From positions 496,001 through 560,000 of the forward strand of contig NC_085920.1 of assembly GCF_035222485.1 (NCBI RefSeq): a stretch of 64,000 nucleotides of DNA, read 5' to 3'. The DNA comes from Podospora pseudoanserina (taxonomy: Eukaryota > Ascomycota > Sordariomycetes > Sordariales > Podosporaceae). The notes under the pieces were generated by a model. The model was not told the DNA's origin. It worked only from the letters and a program-made list of their open reading frames with translations, and did no database searches. Of the stretch, positions 43,120 to 55,085 are shown piece after piece; positions within the stretch are counted from its first letter, which is position 1, and every line of letters begins with the position of its first letter. Both the position numbers and the translations under genes were made by a program.

Positions 43120-43920
43120 TCAGTTTTGCTCCTTTTCCAACTCGGCAAACTGTCTTTCCACCTCTTCGGCAAAATCTCCCAAGGTCTCAAACGTCCACTC
43201 GAAGGCTACCTTGCCCTCGCGGGACAGCTCCTCCAGGTTGCCGCCCGTGCCGTAGTTCTTGGGATCAGTCCCCCCTCTCGCGATAAACACGCTCCTCAAC
43301 CCGACCTCCTTGGCAGGCACATGATCAGCCGTCAGACTCCTCGCCACATGGAGCAGTTCCCCTTTGGCCTTATCCACCCCCAGCTCCTCCCTGGCGTGTT
43401 TGAACAAGTACTCAAAGTTATGCAGGGAGGGTTTGTAGCTCCCGATTTTTTGCGCGGTGTACACCGCATCAAATCTCACCTTGCCCTTCAGGGAATTGCT
43501 GATCGTTGATGCGATGTTGTCGTCGTTGACGTTGGAGAGGACGATGAGCTTGTAGTGCTTGGCGAGAATTTGCAGCGCTTGGATGGTGTCGGGGAAGGGA
43601 GACCAGCGGCCGGGTCCGGAGCCTGCGTTGAGGGCGTCGGACTCGTCAAAGGGGACGTTGACCTCGCGGGCTAGGAGGCGGAAGCATTCGGAGAGGGTGA
43701 GGTTGTAGGGGAGGGTGGGCTGGGTTTTCCAGAGGTGGGTTTGGTGGTGGTCGAAGCGTTGGACTGCGGAGAGGGGGGTTGCGTTGAGGGGGTGGGAAGG
43801 GGGGAGTTGGGAGGTTATGGGAGTGAGGTCGGTGGTGAGGCCGGTTTCCCAGTCTATGAGGGTGCCATAGCAGTCGAAGGAGAGGGCTTTGAAGGTTGTG
43901 AGGGGGGGTGGTGGTGACAT
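43120..43920 (-). CDS. HAD-superfamily hydrolase, type II 2-haloacid dehalogenase-like
   Basis: A single exon encodes 266 residues from the Met of MSPPPPLTTFKALSFDCYGTL. HAD motif I is FDCYGTLIDW with nucleophile Asp16, motif II VLSNVND, the motif III lysine is in SYKPSLHNFEYL, and motif IV lies around SLTADHVPAKEVGLRS. The family cleaves carbon-halogen or phosphate bonds; the true substrate in fungi is usually unknown. The frame is open 37 codons upstream, with a hydrophobic Ser-rich segment that could be a longer N-terminus, but motif I normally sits near the start, so I prefer the shorter form. Confidence 0.88.
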   Translation of the reverse strand: MSPPPPLTTFKALSFDCYGTLIDWETGLTTDLTPITSQLPPSHPLNATPLSAVQRFDHHQTHLWKTQPTLPYNLTLSECFRLLAREVNVPFDESDALNAGSGPGRWSPFPDTIQALQILAKHYKLIVLSNVNDDNIASTISNSLKGKVRFDAVYTAQKIGSYKPSLHNFEYLFKHAREELGVDKAKGELLHVARSLTADHVPAKEVGLRSVFIARGGTDPKNYGTGGNLEELSREGKVAFEWTFETLGDFAEEVERQFAELEKEQN

Positions 43921-44551
43921 TGTGGGTGAGTAAGGGGATAGTGAGAGTGAGACGCTGAGTTGGAGGGGTGATACGGAGACTTTGAACTTTGAGGCAGAGG
44001 AAGCAGATAGAGGTTTATATGAAAATGCCAATGGGCATCATGTGATGATATCATGTGTTACCTTATTGCCGGTCAAGAGGATCTCGCCTACAATGTACAC
44101 CCGCACTATCACCGTACATGTCCAGGCACTTGACCTGATTTGGGCCGGCGAGCAACAGTCTTGCAGTTTGCACCATCAGCTTTCCCTTTCACTGGCCGGC
44201 CGACTCACACCTGCCTTCCTGTTCCGGCTGCAACGCTGCCAATAATTGTGGGCTCGACCTTCCTATATGTCTTCTGAACCCCTTCCTTCGATAACCACCA
44301 CGGTGTTAAAACGGACATACAACGCCACACGGATATAAGCGCACGCCATTTTCCAACGAAAAGGCATGCCCAGAACAATGCGTTTCCACATATGTGTTCA
44401 ACAACTTAGTTTCCTCGATCGCGAGCATCATGAAAGGCGCATGTTTTCCCGTGGAGGAAGTGCAAAAAATGGAAGGGCCCCCTCACTCGCTCCTTCCAAT
44501 TGTCATCAGTATTAAATGCTATCACGACATGGCAATTCTAACAAATCATAC
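43921..44551. other. Spacer between the HAD gene and tRNA-Leu(AAG)
   Basis: Promoter of the HAD gene; no gene or repeat is seen. Confidence 0.4.
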
Positions 44552-44663
44552 GGTGAGATGGCCGAGCGGTCTAAGGCGCCACGTTAAGGTCTTCCTTAAT
44601 CAACATCTTCTAGCAAAGATTCCGTGGTCCGAAAGGGCGTGGGTTCGAATCCCACTCTCATCA
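44552..44663 (+). tRNA. tRNA-Leu (anticodon AAG) with an intron
   Basis: It starts GGTGAGATGGCCGAGCGGTC and ends GGTTCGAATCCCACTCTCATC plus A, nearly identical in acceptor, D and T arms to the tRNA-Leu(CAG) at 15.5 kb. The anticodon stem CCACG/CGTGG encloses T-T-AAG-G, followed by an intron of about 31 bp. The leucine-type variable arm is present. A TTTT run lies just downstream. Confidence 0.95.
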
Positions 44664-44969
44664 TACTCTTTTGCTACATTCTCCAGTACCTCTTTTTTGC
44701 ATTCTCCACTTATGTGCTCTTGCAAACCTGATTCATGGCTGGGATGTGTGTGGTGATGGTGCATCTTTTTGTCTTGATTTGAGAGCTTGCCGGGGCTTGA
44801 TATGACAAGTATGGATATATGAGAGATCAGACCAACTCGACGAGGCACCAAATCAATGACAACATGTGAGACTTATACATTGTGTGTCGTTGCTTCTAAA
44901 TTCTTTGAGGGGAATCATTTTGTAAACCTTTCTAACCCGAGTTCAGCCCTGAACGCCGTCTATGCTTTT
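44664..44969. other. Short spacer
   Basis: The region between the tRNA and the Sam37 3' end; nothing is recognised. Confidence 0.4.
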
Positions 44970-46262
44970 TCATAGTTCATCAAACATGCTTGAGAGAAAC
45001 GCCCCAGCGGCACCCAAGCCACCCACTGCGAGAACAGGCTGATCCCATCGTTGTACCAAGGCTCCGAATCGTGGCAAGGTCTGCCAATACCAGATAGCAG
45101 CGCCCATTGTGAGAGCTGTTATCCCAAGTCCTGCGAAGACCAGTCTGTCCCAACTAGGCCCCTGTTTGACGCCTTTGTATTCCAGCACTTGTCTCCTCCT
45201 CTTTTCAGCCCACCACCTTCTCCACACCTCTCCGATCCATGGCACTTCATACATAACTCCATGCCCAAGTCTCTGGTAAAGCTTGAGCCCTAAACCATGT
45301 GCCTCCGTCCCCTCGTCGACCCAAGGCAAACTCTCCCATCCTCTTGGTCCAGGACCAAAAGTCTCCCTCCCATAGTCTTCCACAAACTCAACCAGCCCCG
45401 TATACTTTTGCCTTGTCACCTCCGCCAACCACCTCCTCGGCACCCCCTCATCAACAATCATCAAACTAACCCACCCCAACACAGCACACCTCGCCCCCAT
45501 CGTCAACTTGGCCCACTCAACCTCCCCAATAACATCCAGCACATCCTTGGCCAACCCCTCCAACTTAATTCTCCTCTTCTCCTCCGGCGTCATAACCTCC
45601 CCAACCGTACTCGGCCCCCTCGTCAAACTAGCCGGGATGGATATCCACCCCGCCCTCCTCGCAGCATCAGCTTCTTGTTCTTCCTTTTCCGTCTCGACGT
45701 CCGTGTCAAGCGATGACATGCCTAGGTGTTCCGCCCGGGCAGACATTGTCTGTCGGAGCTGGGCTGGTTCTGTCCATGGCAGCGGCATAGGCAGGATCTT
45801 GCTGTAGGCTGGGCGGGTGCTCGCTGCCCAGTTGGCGGAGGAGACGTAGAGGTAGAGGGCTATGAGGGGGGTTGCGTTGGCGGATAGGAATGTGGTGTAG
45901 GCTTTGCTGTCGGCTTGGATGGTGGGTGTTGGGGGTGGGAAGGTGGCATCGTGGAAGGAGGGTGGGGGGTGGGTTTGGAGGTGGCGGAGGATGGAGGTGT
46001 AGCCTGATATCCAAGTTCGGTTGGATGGGTCGTGGAGGGCGGGGAGGTGGTCTGTATGTTTGTGTGAGTTAGTTATAGCTTCTAGAAAAGAGGGAATGGC
46101 AGGGCCAAACATACGGGTTGGTACAGCTGAGGGGCTGGATTGTATGAGTTGGTAATCGGCTTTACTTGTGGTCTGAGCGAGATAAGCGATGGCGGCGATA
46201 CACTCTGCATCGATGGACGGCAGCCCGAAGGCAGGGCCCCAGACGTAAAGCTGGAGGGCCAT
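44970..46262 (-). CDS. SAM37: Sam37/metaxin, SAM complex subunit
   Basis: Exon 1 46115-46262 and exon 2 44970-46051 give 409 residues. The 63-bp intron has GTATGT, ACTAAC and ACAG, all canonical; its length is a multiple of three and it contains no stop, so the unspliced frame is also open (430 residues). Splicing yields AVPTHHLPALHD, which fits the family better. Sam37 is a mitochondrial outer-membrane receptor subunit that releases beta-barrel proteins from Sam50. The N-terminal LQLYVWGPAFGLPSID is the metaxin/Tom37 GST-like start; two hydrophobic segments lie near residues 351-372 and 388-404 at the C-terminus, where the anchor belongs. Confidence 0.92.
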   Translation of the reverse strand: MALQLYVWGPAFGLPSIDAECIAAIAYLAQTTSKADYQLIQSSPSAVPTRMFGPAIPSFLEAITNSHKHTDHLPALHDPSNRTWISGYTSILRHLQTHPPPSFHDATFPPPTPTIQADSKAYTTFLSANATPLIALYLYVSSANWAASTRPAYSKILPMPLPWTEPAQLRQTMSARAEHLGMSSLDTDVETEKEEQEADAARRAGWISIPASLTRGPSTVGEVMTPEEKRRIKLEGLAKDVLDVIGEVEWAKLTMGARCAVLGWVSLMIVDEGVPRRWLAEVTRQKYTGLVEFVEDYGRETFGPGPRGWESLPWVDEGTEAHGLGLKLYQRLGHGVMYEVPWIGEVWRRWWAEKRRRQVLEYKGVKQGPSWDRLVFAGLGITALTMGAAIWYWQTLPRFGALVQRWDQPVLAVGGLGAAGAFLSSMFDEL

Positions 46263-46844
46263 GATACTGATTTTTCAGAATAACGCACCCACCAGTCGTA
46301 AATAATTTACGTCGCGCACCTCAATGACCAACAGCTTGGAGCGTGTTGAGAGAATGCACGTCCTCACGTGGCGATAAGAGCTTACCCCTCCATTCAGGGT
46401 CCTCATAAACTGGACTTTTTCCAGAAAACAGCAGGGCTTTGGTTTCGGAAATCGTAAATTCAGAGTGTGAGGAAGATTTCGTTCCCGCTCCTGCCGCTGC
46501 GCCCAAACAACTCCACCAGCACCGCCCGGGAGAGATCATCGGCACCAGATGCATTGTCAGCAGCATGAACCCCAATTTCACTCGTTTCAGCATCCCACAC
46601 TTCCTCTCCGATCTCGTTCCTGTCACTTCTTCCTGTCAACTTGAAGCGATGCGCGTGATCAACCTCAAACCAGACTACCTAGAGCTCCGTAAAACAAAAT
46701 ACCTCAAAGGCTCTGGTCGGCAGAAACCGAGTTTCATGTGCCCGAGATCGCATCAATCACAGTTGCCAAAAACCTGTCAATGACGTATCTCCCTTCTTGT
46801 CAACCACTTCAACCCCTGGGATCTAGCCTCTTTTTCCCTTCTTC

Positions 46845-47486
46845 TTGGCCACTTTTGTTGCGCCTCGGCAACCACCACCACTGAGCACTGATCACCGCCG
46901 AGCCCAAAAGTTCCGACAGACAAGAACGCAACCAAACTTCGCTCCTCCAAAGAAAGAAGCGCCCCTTTCCCAAAAGGGGCAAAAAGGGGACAGTTCCATT
47001 TTCGACAATGTCGCTTTCCATTTTCGTTCAGCTTCAACCATGCCTCATCAAGACAAGACTCAATCTCGTGAGCACAAACCACCCCCAGGAAAATGGTCGG
47101 TCTTGGGGAGTCTTGGAGGGTCTTGGACCAGCGCTTGGTATCATCGTCAGCTCGTAAAAGTCGCCAGTCTCAGTCAGGAGGACGACATATCAACCCCGAA
47201 CTCCGTTCCCGTTCGCGGGCCACGTTTCCGCCCGAATCTATCCGCTACCCAAGATCAGCTGCTCCATTCACAAGTGCTTCCTCTTGAACCCTCAACCACT
47301 GATGATCCTACGGGGCATCAAATAGATGGTTGGGCTTGGCTCCGCCCCCTTCGGCTTCGGATGCGGGGGGTTGGTGGTTGGGCGGAGGATGCTACTGCAC
47401 GAAATAATTTAACAAACATGCAGGTCATGGTCTTGAAGGTCTCAACATCGAGCCACTTTTGGGGGTGGAAGAGTCAAGTAAAGTAG
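46845..47486 (+). CDS. Doubtful hypothetical ORF
   Basis: A frame of 213 codons, or 149 from an internal ATG at 47040. No domain is recognised, composition is like spacer DNA, and no splice pattern supports it. It is the longest frame in the desert and is listed only for that reason. Confidence 0.15.
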   Translation: MATFVAPRQPPPLSTDHRRAQKFRQTRTQPNFAPPKKEAPLSQKGQKGDSSIFDNVAFHFRSASTMPHQDKTQSREHKPPPGKWSVLGSLGGSWTSAWYHRQLVKVASLSQEDDISTPNSVPVRGPRFRPNLSATQDQLLHSQVLPLEPSTTDDPTGHQIDGWAWLRPLRLRMRGVGGWAEDATARNNLTNMQVMVLKVSTSSHFWGWKSQVK

Positions 47487-48626
47487 TACGATGTGTGGGA
47501 TGATATCGTCGTGGCCTCCCCTTGGGGATCACATTCAGAAGGTAGGAAATATACCCGATCAAGACAACCCGAGCCGACCTGGAAATTGCTGCAGAGGCAC
47601 ACACAGCCTCCCTCTTTGGTGGTGATGATGGTTGGCTGAGTCGTCTCATCTTGAGAAGCAGCGAAAGCAACGCTGGTGACAGTGACAACAAATGCCGCCC
47701 GATCGACCGATATGCCCGCCGTCCGATGGCCGATCTCGTCTGCCTGATGAAAACCGTATCCACGTGGGTGACCTGTTGTTGAAAGAGGGAAAGTGAGAAG
47801 AGCCCCTCTTTGAGATGTGCTTGCGATGATGGGGTCCCCATTTCATGAATATGATATCGCGCACTGGCGATATCTCCTAGCCTCTCTCCCTTGGTCCAAC
47901 TGTCTCACTAATACGATAACTAGTATCCGCCCTCAAGGAAGAAAAGCTCCTCTTTGATGTCATGTCATTCAAGCCCTTTCAATCCCATGCAAAAGTCCCG
48001 GAGCTATTGGCAATGCCATTGAGGTCCAAAACACAGATCAAGGGCCGTTTAAACTTGATCGCCCCTACTGTCCTGATGATACCCTACCCCTTCCACTTGT
48101 ACGAAAACAGCCCGACCTTGCGAGATCGCGTTCGTCGTCCAAGCGCGAAGTACCGGCGGCTTTTGTGGGTTGGGTATCATGCTCTCTCTTTTCGTTTTCC
48201 GTACTTGCTTTTGCGCCCTTGGCTCGTAACATTTTGTCGCGTGCCAGTCGTGTGTGTCTGGGGGGAGGGATATGTACTTGAACAATACCCCCTCGCGGTA
48301 CCATAATACAGTTGAGTTAACTCCAGGCACGCGAACCTGAAGTTTTTTGGCTAGGTAGGTAGGTTCCACCTTGACAAAAAACAAAAACATGCCCCAAAAA
48401 GAATAAAGTGTTGTTGCATGTGATCAATTTTTTTTGAGGGGGGGGGGATGTGTTTGCCGCCAAATGCGCGCCATAATAAGTTGAGAATGATGCAAGCCGA
48501 TGTTGCAGTGACAGAGGGGGAGGGGGACCACCAGAATCATACATGACTCCACTGTGTATTTGAGAGGCAGAGAGAGAGACTTCAATTCGACAAGTTCTCA
48601 AACTGGATAAACAGTTTGAAGTCGGA

Positions 48627-48645
48627 AGGGGAAGGGGAAGGGGGT
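48627..48645 (+). other. G-rich tract, possible G-quadruplex
   Basis: Three runs of four to five G separated by AA, with further GG pairs on both sides. Sequence alone shows only the potential. Confidence 0.3.
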
Positions 48646-49697
48646 CGGTGGTGGATTGAACGACGAACCAAGACGTAGCAATTACCACTCTTCAACTGAG
48701 ACCCCCACGCAATGTTCAGGCCGCCAAGTTGCAGAGAACCAAGATGAGGTTTTGATTGAGAAATGCATTGAATGCCCCGTGGGCCGATGAATATCGGGGG
48801 TGGATCATGGTGTTGAAACTCTCTTCTTGCGGATTTCCGCTTTCTGTTCTTCTTGCATGTGTCTGTGGATGAGGTGGGTGGACGGATGCTGGTGGTGGTT
48901 TTCTTGCGCTTCGGTCCCTGTGATCTATGGAGTCTCAAAAGATTAGCGCCAAATTGTCAAATAAAACCCGCGGCAGAATTACGATGAGATAATAAAAACA
49001 AGTTGTACCATGTTGGCGATTCATGAAGAACGGAGACACATTGGGCACAAATGCATGATATAGGATCTGTTGTTCAAAATATTGGGGGTTGGTAAATGGA
49101 TAGTTTCTTGCATTGTTTATGTCGCTCTCATTCATGAACATGAGAATAGCGAAACCAGAAAACTAAAGCTCCTCCCAAAAAAAACAAAAAAAAACAGCTC
49201 GATGCAAATCTCATCATCGTAAATTGCTCTCTCCTTCTCATTCCCTTTCCTCCAATTCCATTGTGGGGTATCGGCGACCAATTGATAAAAACTCATGTGC
49301 GCCGTTTCCCAAAATGCTCCCTTGATTCATAGTGACGGTGGTGGTACAGTGGTGTAGAAAAATCCTTCTAATAATCCCCAAAGTTTGTTGTGCGATAAAA
49401 ATTCATTCGTAACATTGGAAATCTTGCATGTCGTGTCGCGGTAGTGTGGGCAGTAGGAAAAAACGAAGACCCGTTGATTAAAGTCGATACTGTGGTGGTT
49501 GGTGGTATTACAATGTGATGATAAATTGTTGAAATCCGTCCCGGAGTGGTGGTCCGTCAGATGCCGAAAAGCCGAAGATAATTAGAATAAAGCGAAAGTG
49601 TGAAAGCTGGAAGAGGTGTGGATGTCTCCCAATGAGCCGGCTCTCGGGTGGAAGGATGGCAAGACAGTTCCTGTCGTGGTGTGCAACTGAACTGAAG

Positions 49698-49724
49698 GTA
49701 GTGGTGGTGGTGGTGGTGGTGGTG
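49698..49724. repeat. GGT trinucleotide microsatellite
   Basis: About nine GGT units within the desert. Confidence 0.9.
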
Positions 49725-52700
49725 CCAGAAAAAGGTCGGCAATGGTACACAGCATGCTGAGTGTTGACGTAGCTGGGAGAAAAATGCTGGTAGGCCAATC
49801 AGGGCGAGAGCCTTTGGGTTGAGACGGGTGAAATGGCTATGTCGAGAATGGCTGTGGTGCATCATGCACGAAGCATGATGGCGTGCAGCTCACAGGCGTG
49901 GAATTCGTTGTTGTCGGAAACCAATGCGGAGACAGGAAAGCTGGCTCCGTTTTTGCAGCCTCGCATGCCCTTGACATGATTGCGTTCGGCCTGTCGAAAT
50001 CTTCAAAGCGGATGTCGACCAGGCCTTTAGACCCATGGTGAAAGCGGTAGCAATGTGCTGTGAACCGTTGATATTCGAGTGGTGGTTGGTAGTTGAAGTT
50101 GATCGACTATCAACCCTTTAGCCCCTCTTGGGGAGAGGAGGCAGAGGGCGACTCGGGGGAGGGCCGGGGCAGGGGGGAAGCTGAGATGGTCTCTGAGAAT
50201 CCATGGTGTAAGTCTGTTCGTTGTGGGCGGCCATTGTATGGGTGTTGAGGGGTGGTTGAGTGGGTGAGTGAGGTGGTGGTTGCTGGTGGTGGGAGTGGCT
50301 GGTAGATATATCGTTGACAAGAGAGCTTGTGATGCTTCAATATTCTGATAATGAACTGATCAGATTGTGTTGGCTGATGATGGTTCGAGATGGTGGGCTT
50401 GGTTGGGGGGTGGGAGGAGGGCAGAGGCTCCCTTATGTAGCAAGCTGCGAACTGATAATCTCAAGATTGCTCGCAAGCCAGGATGCGCAAGAACAGCTTC
50501 ACGGACAGGGCTGTGGGCAGTGAGTCCCGGCCATCCCCTGGCATGCTGGGCAGATGGGTAACGAGTACCCTGTTCGGGTCCGGAGGTACCTGCGAGGCCC
50601 TCAGACGCTCACGTAATTTGGCTGTGTGGGGATCCATGAGTCAAGTCTCTCAGGCCACGAGGGAGGTACTGCGACCGGAAAAGCAGCAGAAAGTTGCGGT
50701 GACGCAGCCACGGCTTGGCAGTAACTCAAGGTTGCCAGGTTCTCGATGACCACCACGAAATAATGAAACACAGCATCACGCCCAGGGACTCCCTGTCGTT
50801 CATACAGCAACCCCTGCTCCGAGAAAAGCCACGGCTGCTGTACGTACCTTTCACTCCTTTTCGTTGCGCCATAACGTGAAATACTGAAATACAGGCTGCG
50901 TAATGCTGCGAAAATAACGCTGAAAATCAGAGAAGCGGTCGATGGCAGCTGACCGACGCATGACGGCCGCTCCATGGATACCCACCCGGCCGCTCCTCCG
51001 GCGACTGTGTCGTCAATCCGGCATTCAACATCAGACTCCGAAGCTATCAGCCGGCGGTTGGGCATCGTTGCGCTGTTCTTGGGCTTGGTGTCCCCGTTCC
51101 ATAGTCCGCCCCCTCACCACCACCTCTCCTACACGGCTAGTAGTATCGTACGTGCTATTACAATCATACATCCTCTGTGTGAGTCCCAGAAAATAGATGT
51201 TGACGCTGCATTCGGCAGGAAAGCCGAGCCGCAGGACACGTTTTTCAGCGCGCAAACGGAAGCGTCCGCAGCACAGCGCATATCGCAGCGCATTGCCCAG
51301 CTCGAGACGCGTCTCTGCCATGTCCGAAAAGGGCGGCACACAGCGAGCTGAGAAAGGGGAAAGATCTGAAATTGAGGAATTGCAAATTTGGCACAGTACA
51401 GCGCAGGCTGGACCAACTCTAGCAACTCCGGTCGAAGCCTCGTCTTGTCCCCCTTTGCTCGATGCTCCACAGCCAATTTCACCGTGATTACCAAAGAATC
51501 CTCGAACGGCATTTGTTGGGAATTCCGCATTTGTGCGAGCAAAATTGCCCACGCCAGGGCTTCTTCTTCAGGGGGGCGGGGCCCATGTCAGCGCATCTTT
51601 CAGGGGCCGTACGCCCTGAAGGAGATTCGACTTTGCCGTCACCGTCACCCTTCCACGTCACTGTCACTGTAGACCTGGCTCAGGGGCTGGGCACCGAAAC
51701 TACAAACGAAGCAAATGGAAAAATGACGGTGTACGGAGCAAATTAGAGACGCAAACGCAGCCTAGAGGCGGTGACAACTATCAAAGCAATGCCCAGCCCT
51801 TATTCCTAAGTATTTTGTATGCCCGAGGAAATTGACTTTAGCCCTACAATGTTTGAGAGAACGGAATTCCATCGGCGCAAAGAGCAAGTTCTGTTTCAGA
51901 AACAACCGTCTCTTCGATCTTGTGGTTGTCCGTCATTCCGCCAGGGGAAAGTTGAAGCAGCCGATGCAGGTCCAGGTCAGCTGGCCACCACACTGCAACC
52001 CATCCTTTTCGAAGAATCTTCTCATCGCCCTCGCCATCACGGACCGATCCCTGCCGCTCTCGTATCCTCCAAATCGGTGTCGCAAGACTGATGACCACAC
52101 CATCGCACGTTTCTGGGCGCCTTTGCGGGTGCCGTTCATTGCGCTCGTGGTATATCAAAGCTTCCGAGAGATGACAAGTCATTACGGAACCACACAATTC
52201 GCCATGATCACGGCCGAATGATTACCTGAATCCGTTGTGCGTCGTGAGCCCTCATGGCACGTCGTTTCGTTTTCTGATCAGTGATATGGAAGTCTGGGGA
52301 AAATCCACTCGACAACAGCCGACCAGCCGAAGCATACCGAAATTGTTTGGATCTGATGACAGGCGGCACTTCAGCGCACAAGCCCTTGCTCCGATCTTCC
52401 ACCCACCGGGCTGAGAGAGGTTGAAAGAGAAGTGGATTTTGGGGTTTTCTTTTCTTTTTCCTGCCCCTCCGGTGAGGCCGATGAGGGGTCCCCAGCTGCG
52501 GTTGGCAGCACAACAACAACTTTCTGCGTGTCATCATCTGGAGATATTCCACTTTCAGCCTTTGGTCCGTTTGGTTCGTCCTAGAAAAATGGTTCTCTCG
52601 AAGCGTAGCATCCAGCCTCGTCAGCATTCAGCTCCTTACAGCACGGCTCACCCTACCAGTACGGAACCACCGTAATTACAAGCCCAGTACCGTGGAGGAG

Positions 52701-55066
52701 CGGAACGGGAGAAAACGTCGGCTGTCCGCTCCGACGGTGGGCTCAACCTTCACACCCTCTTTTGTTTCTGACCTGGACGACATTCGCGAAGTGGTGTGGT
52801 GGCGGTCACCCAAAGTAGGCCACCATTTGGCGGCCTGCCTCTTCTTATCCAGGAACAGGGACAGGTGCCCATCGCGAGAGCTCGATTGGCCCAGTTGACA
52901 TGAAGCCCCACGTTTTATCCAACAACAACATTGTCCCGACGCAAGGCTATCATTTCCACGTCTTATAACCCCGCACTTACATCCTCACGACATGCACACA
53001 CTCACACCTCACATTTGAAAACTAAAACAGGGTTGGATTCATATGACTGAACTGATGACACCGCATTTCCATCTATATGTCGGTGTACGAGCCAGACTGT
53101 CGCCAGGCGCGGGGCACACGATTAGGCATTGGCTGTCAACCTAGCCATATCTTTCCCGTTTGGGCAACCCGATTCAACCCAACCCCGCCTTTTGGTTTTT
53201 ATGAGGCATTCACCAAGTGTCTATTACTGGGGGGGCATACCGGACACACGATAAGGCCGGTATACTACAGGGTATAGTGACTCACATTCACACAGGGCAC
53301 TTGGACGCGTTGTCAACTGTGCAACTCTCAACCAAGGCCCGAAGAGCCGGGATGTGTAATCGGTACGGAGTAAGCAAGGAAATTCGGAGGATTCAATGAC
53401 AACCTCGATTTCATGGTACAGAGTATATAACAGAAAAAAATCCTGACGAGAATATGCGGCGGCCGCGGCACAGGGAAATCAACAATAAACAGAAAACTAA
53501 AACATAGTGTGACCTCCGGCATGAGGAAGATTGTTTGTTTCAATATGCAACCCGCCGAAACCACCGACTTCCATTACACATACGGATAACGTGGTCTCAG
53601 TCTCAGTTTCCCGACACGAAAGGTACACTCACTTAGACACCTCATGCAACTGCAATGTAATGCAATGCAGCAACGGGCCCGAGAAGAGTGCTTGGTGTTT
53701 CGTGGCCTGCGAGATTGTCCGCTTTTGGAATTTCTATATGACAGACTTTGCTCTGGTTCAATATGGCATTGATGGACGACTGTCGGCTGCAAGAGCGGCG
53801 GTATGAACACGGCGAAGAAAACAGAAATATCACAACCCATCACGGCTTGGGTTGGGAATTGCCTCAACAGCCGCCCAGTGTCGCCTGCGCTTTGACAGTC
53901 AAGACTCAAACGAGCGCTTATTTGAAGCATAGCTGTGCTACTATGGCATGGAACGGAGCAACAACTGAAAGACGACAGTAGCATTAACCGCGAGCCGCCG
54001 TCTTTCTCAGGTTCCGCGGCTAATTTGATCTTCCATGTGTCTGTTCTCACCTCGCCTCTTTTGTGCATACATGACATAGGACTGCAGCGCGCATCTCTCC
54101 GTATTTTTGGGACGGCGTAGCATCGCCAATAATTTGGGCGGAAGCTGAAGGCGGCGCAGCACTGCCGGGAAGCATTCTTTCCAGCACTTTTCCAGCCACC
54201 AGCATCTGTCAGTCATGATCTTTTTGGGGGAACACAAAGAATCAGGAGGGAACCGACAAGTCGACTTGGGCAACAAAACATGATCGGGCTTGGGAGCAAC
54301 GTCAAAGGCCGCACGATAAGCGAGGAAGGAATTAGCCGATGCACTGTTCTTATTTCGTACATATTTCTCGATAGCCTTGCGCACTAAATAGCAACAAACA
54401 TGTTATCATGTGTCAGCATCATGAAGACTGATACAGGACGATGTTCAGCACAACGCAAACTTTTTGATATTGGGCAGCTCTCGGTATCCAATGACACGCG
54501 AGTCCGAGATTCGGATCGCGGCCGCTCGGTAGATTGTTTCAATCAATTGTCGACACACCATCAACCTCCAAGGTGTCTGTTTGCTTTTTGCCCGCAAAAC
54601 ATTGGGGGCTCTTTTTGATGCAAGTAATTATCATGGCGAGCTGATATGCTGTATCACTCTCACTCAGCAGCAGGCATTATCTACAATGCTGGATGGCAAC
54701 CCTTTCAATATACCTCGGCACCTACTCTTATCTCGGGTCCTCCATCTTCGTGTTCGTCTGCGCGTTGTTGATGATCATCACCGACTGCTCCCCAAAGCTC
54801 TCGAGATGGAGGGTATAATACGGGCTGAAATTCATCCCATCCAGGAACAACTCACCTTAGTGCTCACCTTCCCTTCGGCTTTCGGTGTAAGTCAGGCGGC
54901 GCAGTTCAGGTACCGTCGGGCGTCATCTCACCAACCACACACACCATATGAGAATTATCCTTCTCACCCACCCATCATCAGTCCCATCCACCTACATCCC
55001 CGCTCCCTCAGCTAGTTAGCTTCAGTTTTTGTGATGCCCGAGATCAACGTCAGCAACAAGGAAGCC

Positions 55067-55085
55067 ACAACAACAACAACAACAA
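55067..55085. repeat. CAA trinucleotide microsatellite
   Basis: About six CAA units within the desert. Confidence 0.85.

Noticed and set aside
43921-44031. Upstream extension of the HAD hydrolase by 37 residues as a signal peptide
   Set aside because: HAD motif I lies near the N-terminus in this family, and the extension is Ser-rich leader-like sequence; not excluded but not favoured.
46439-46783. A 114-codon plus-strand frame beside Sam37
   Set aside because: No domain, no splice support, and similar frames occur throughout the desert.
48302-48330. ATACAGTTGAGTT shared with 12607-12619
   Set aside because: A 13-base match is expected by chance within 64 kb, and the flanks do not align.
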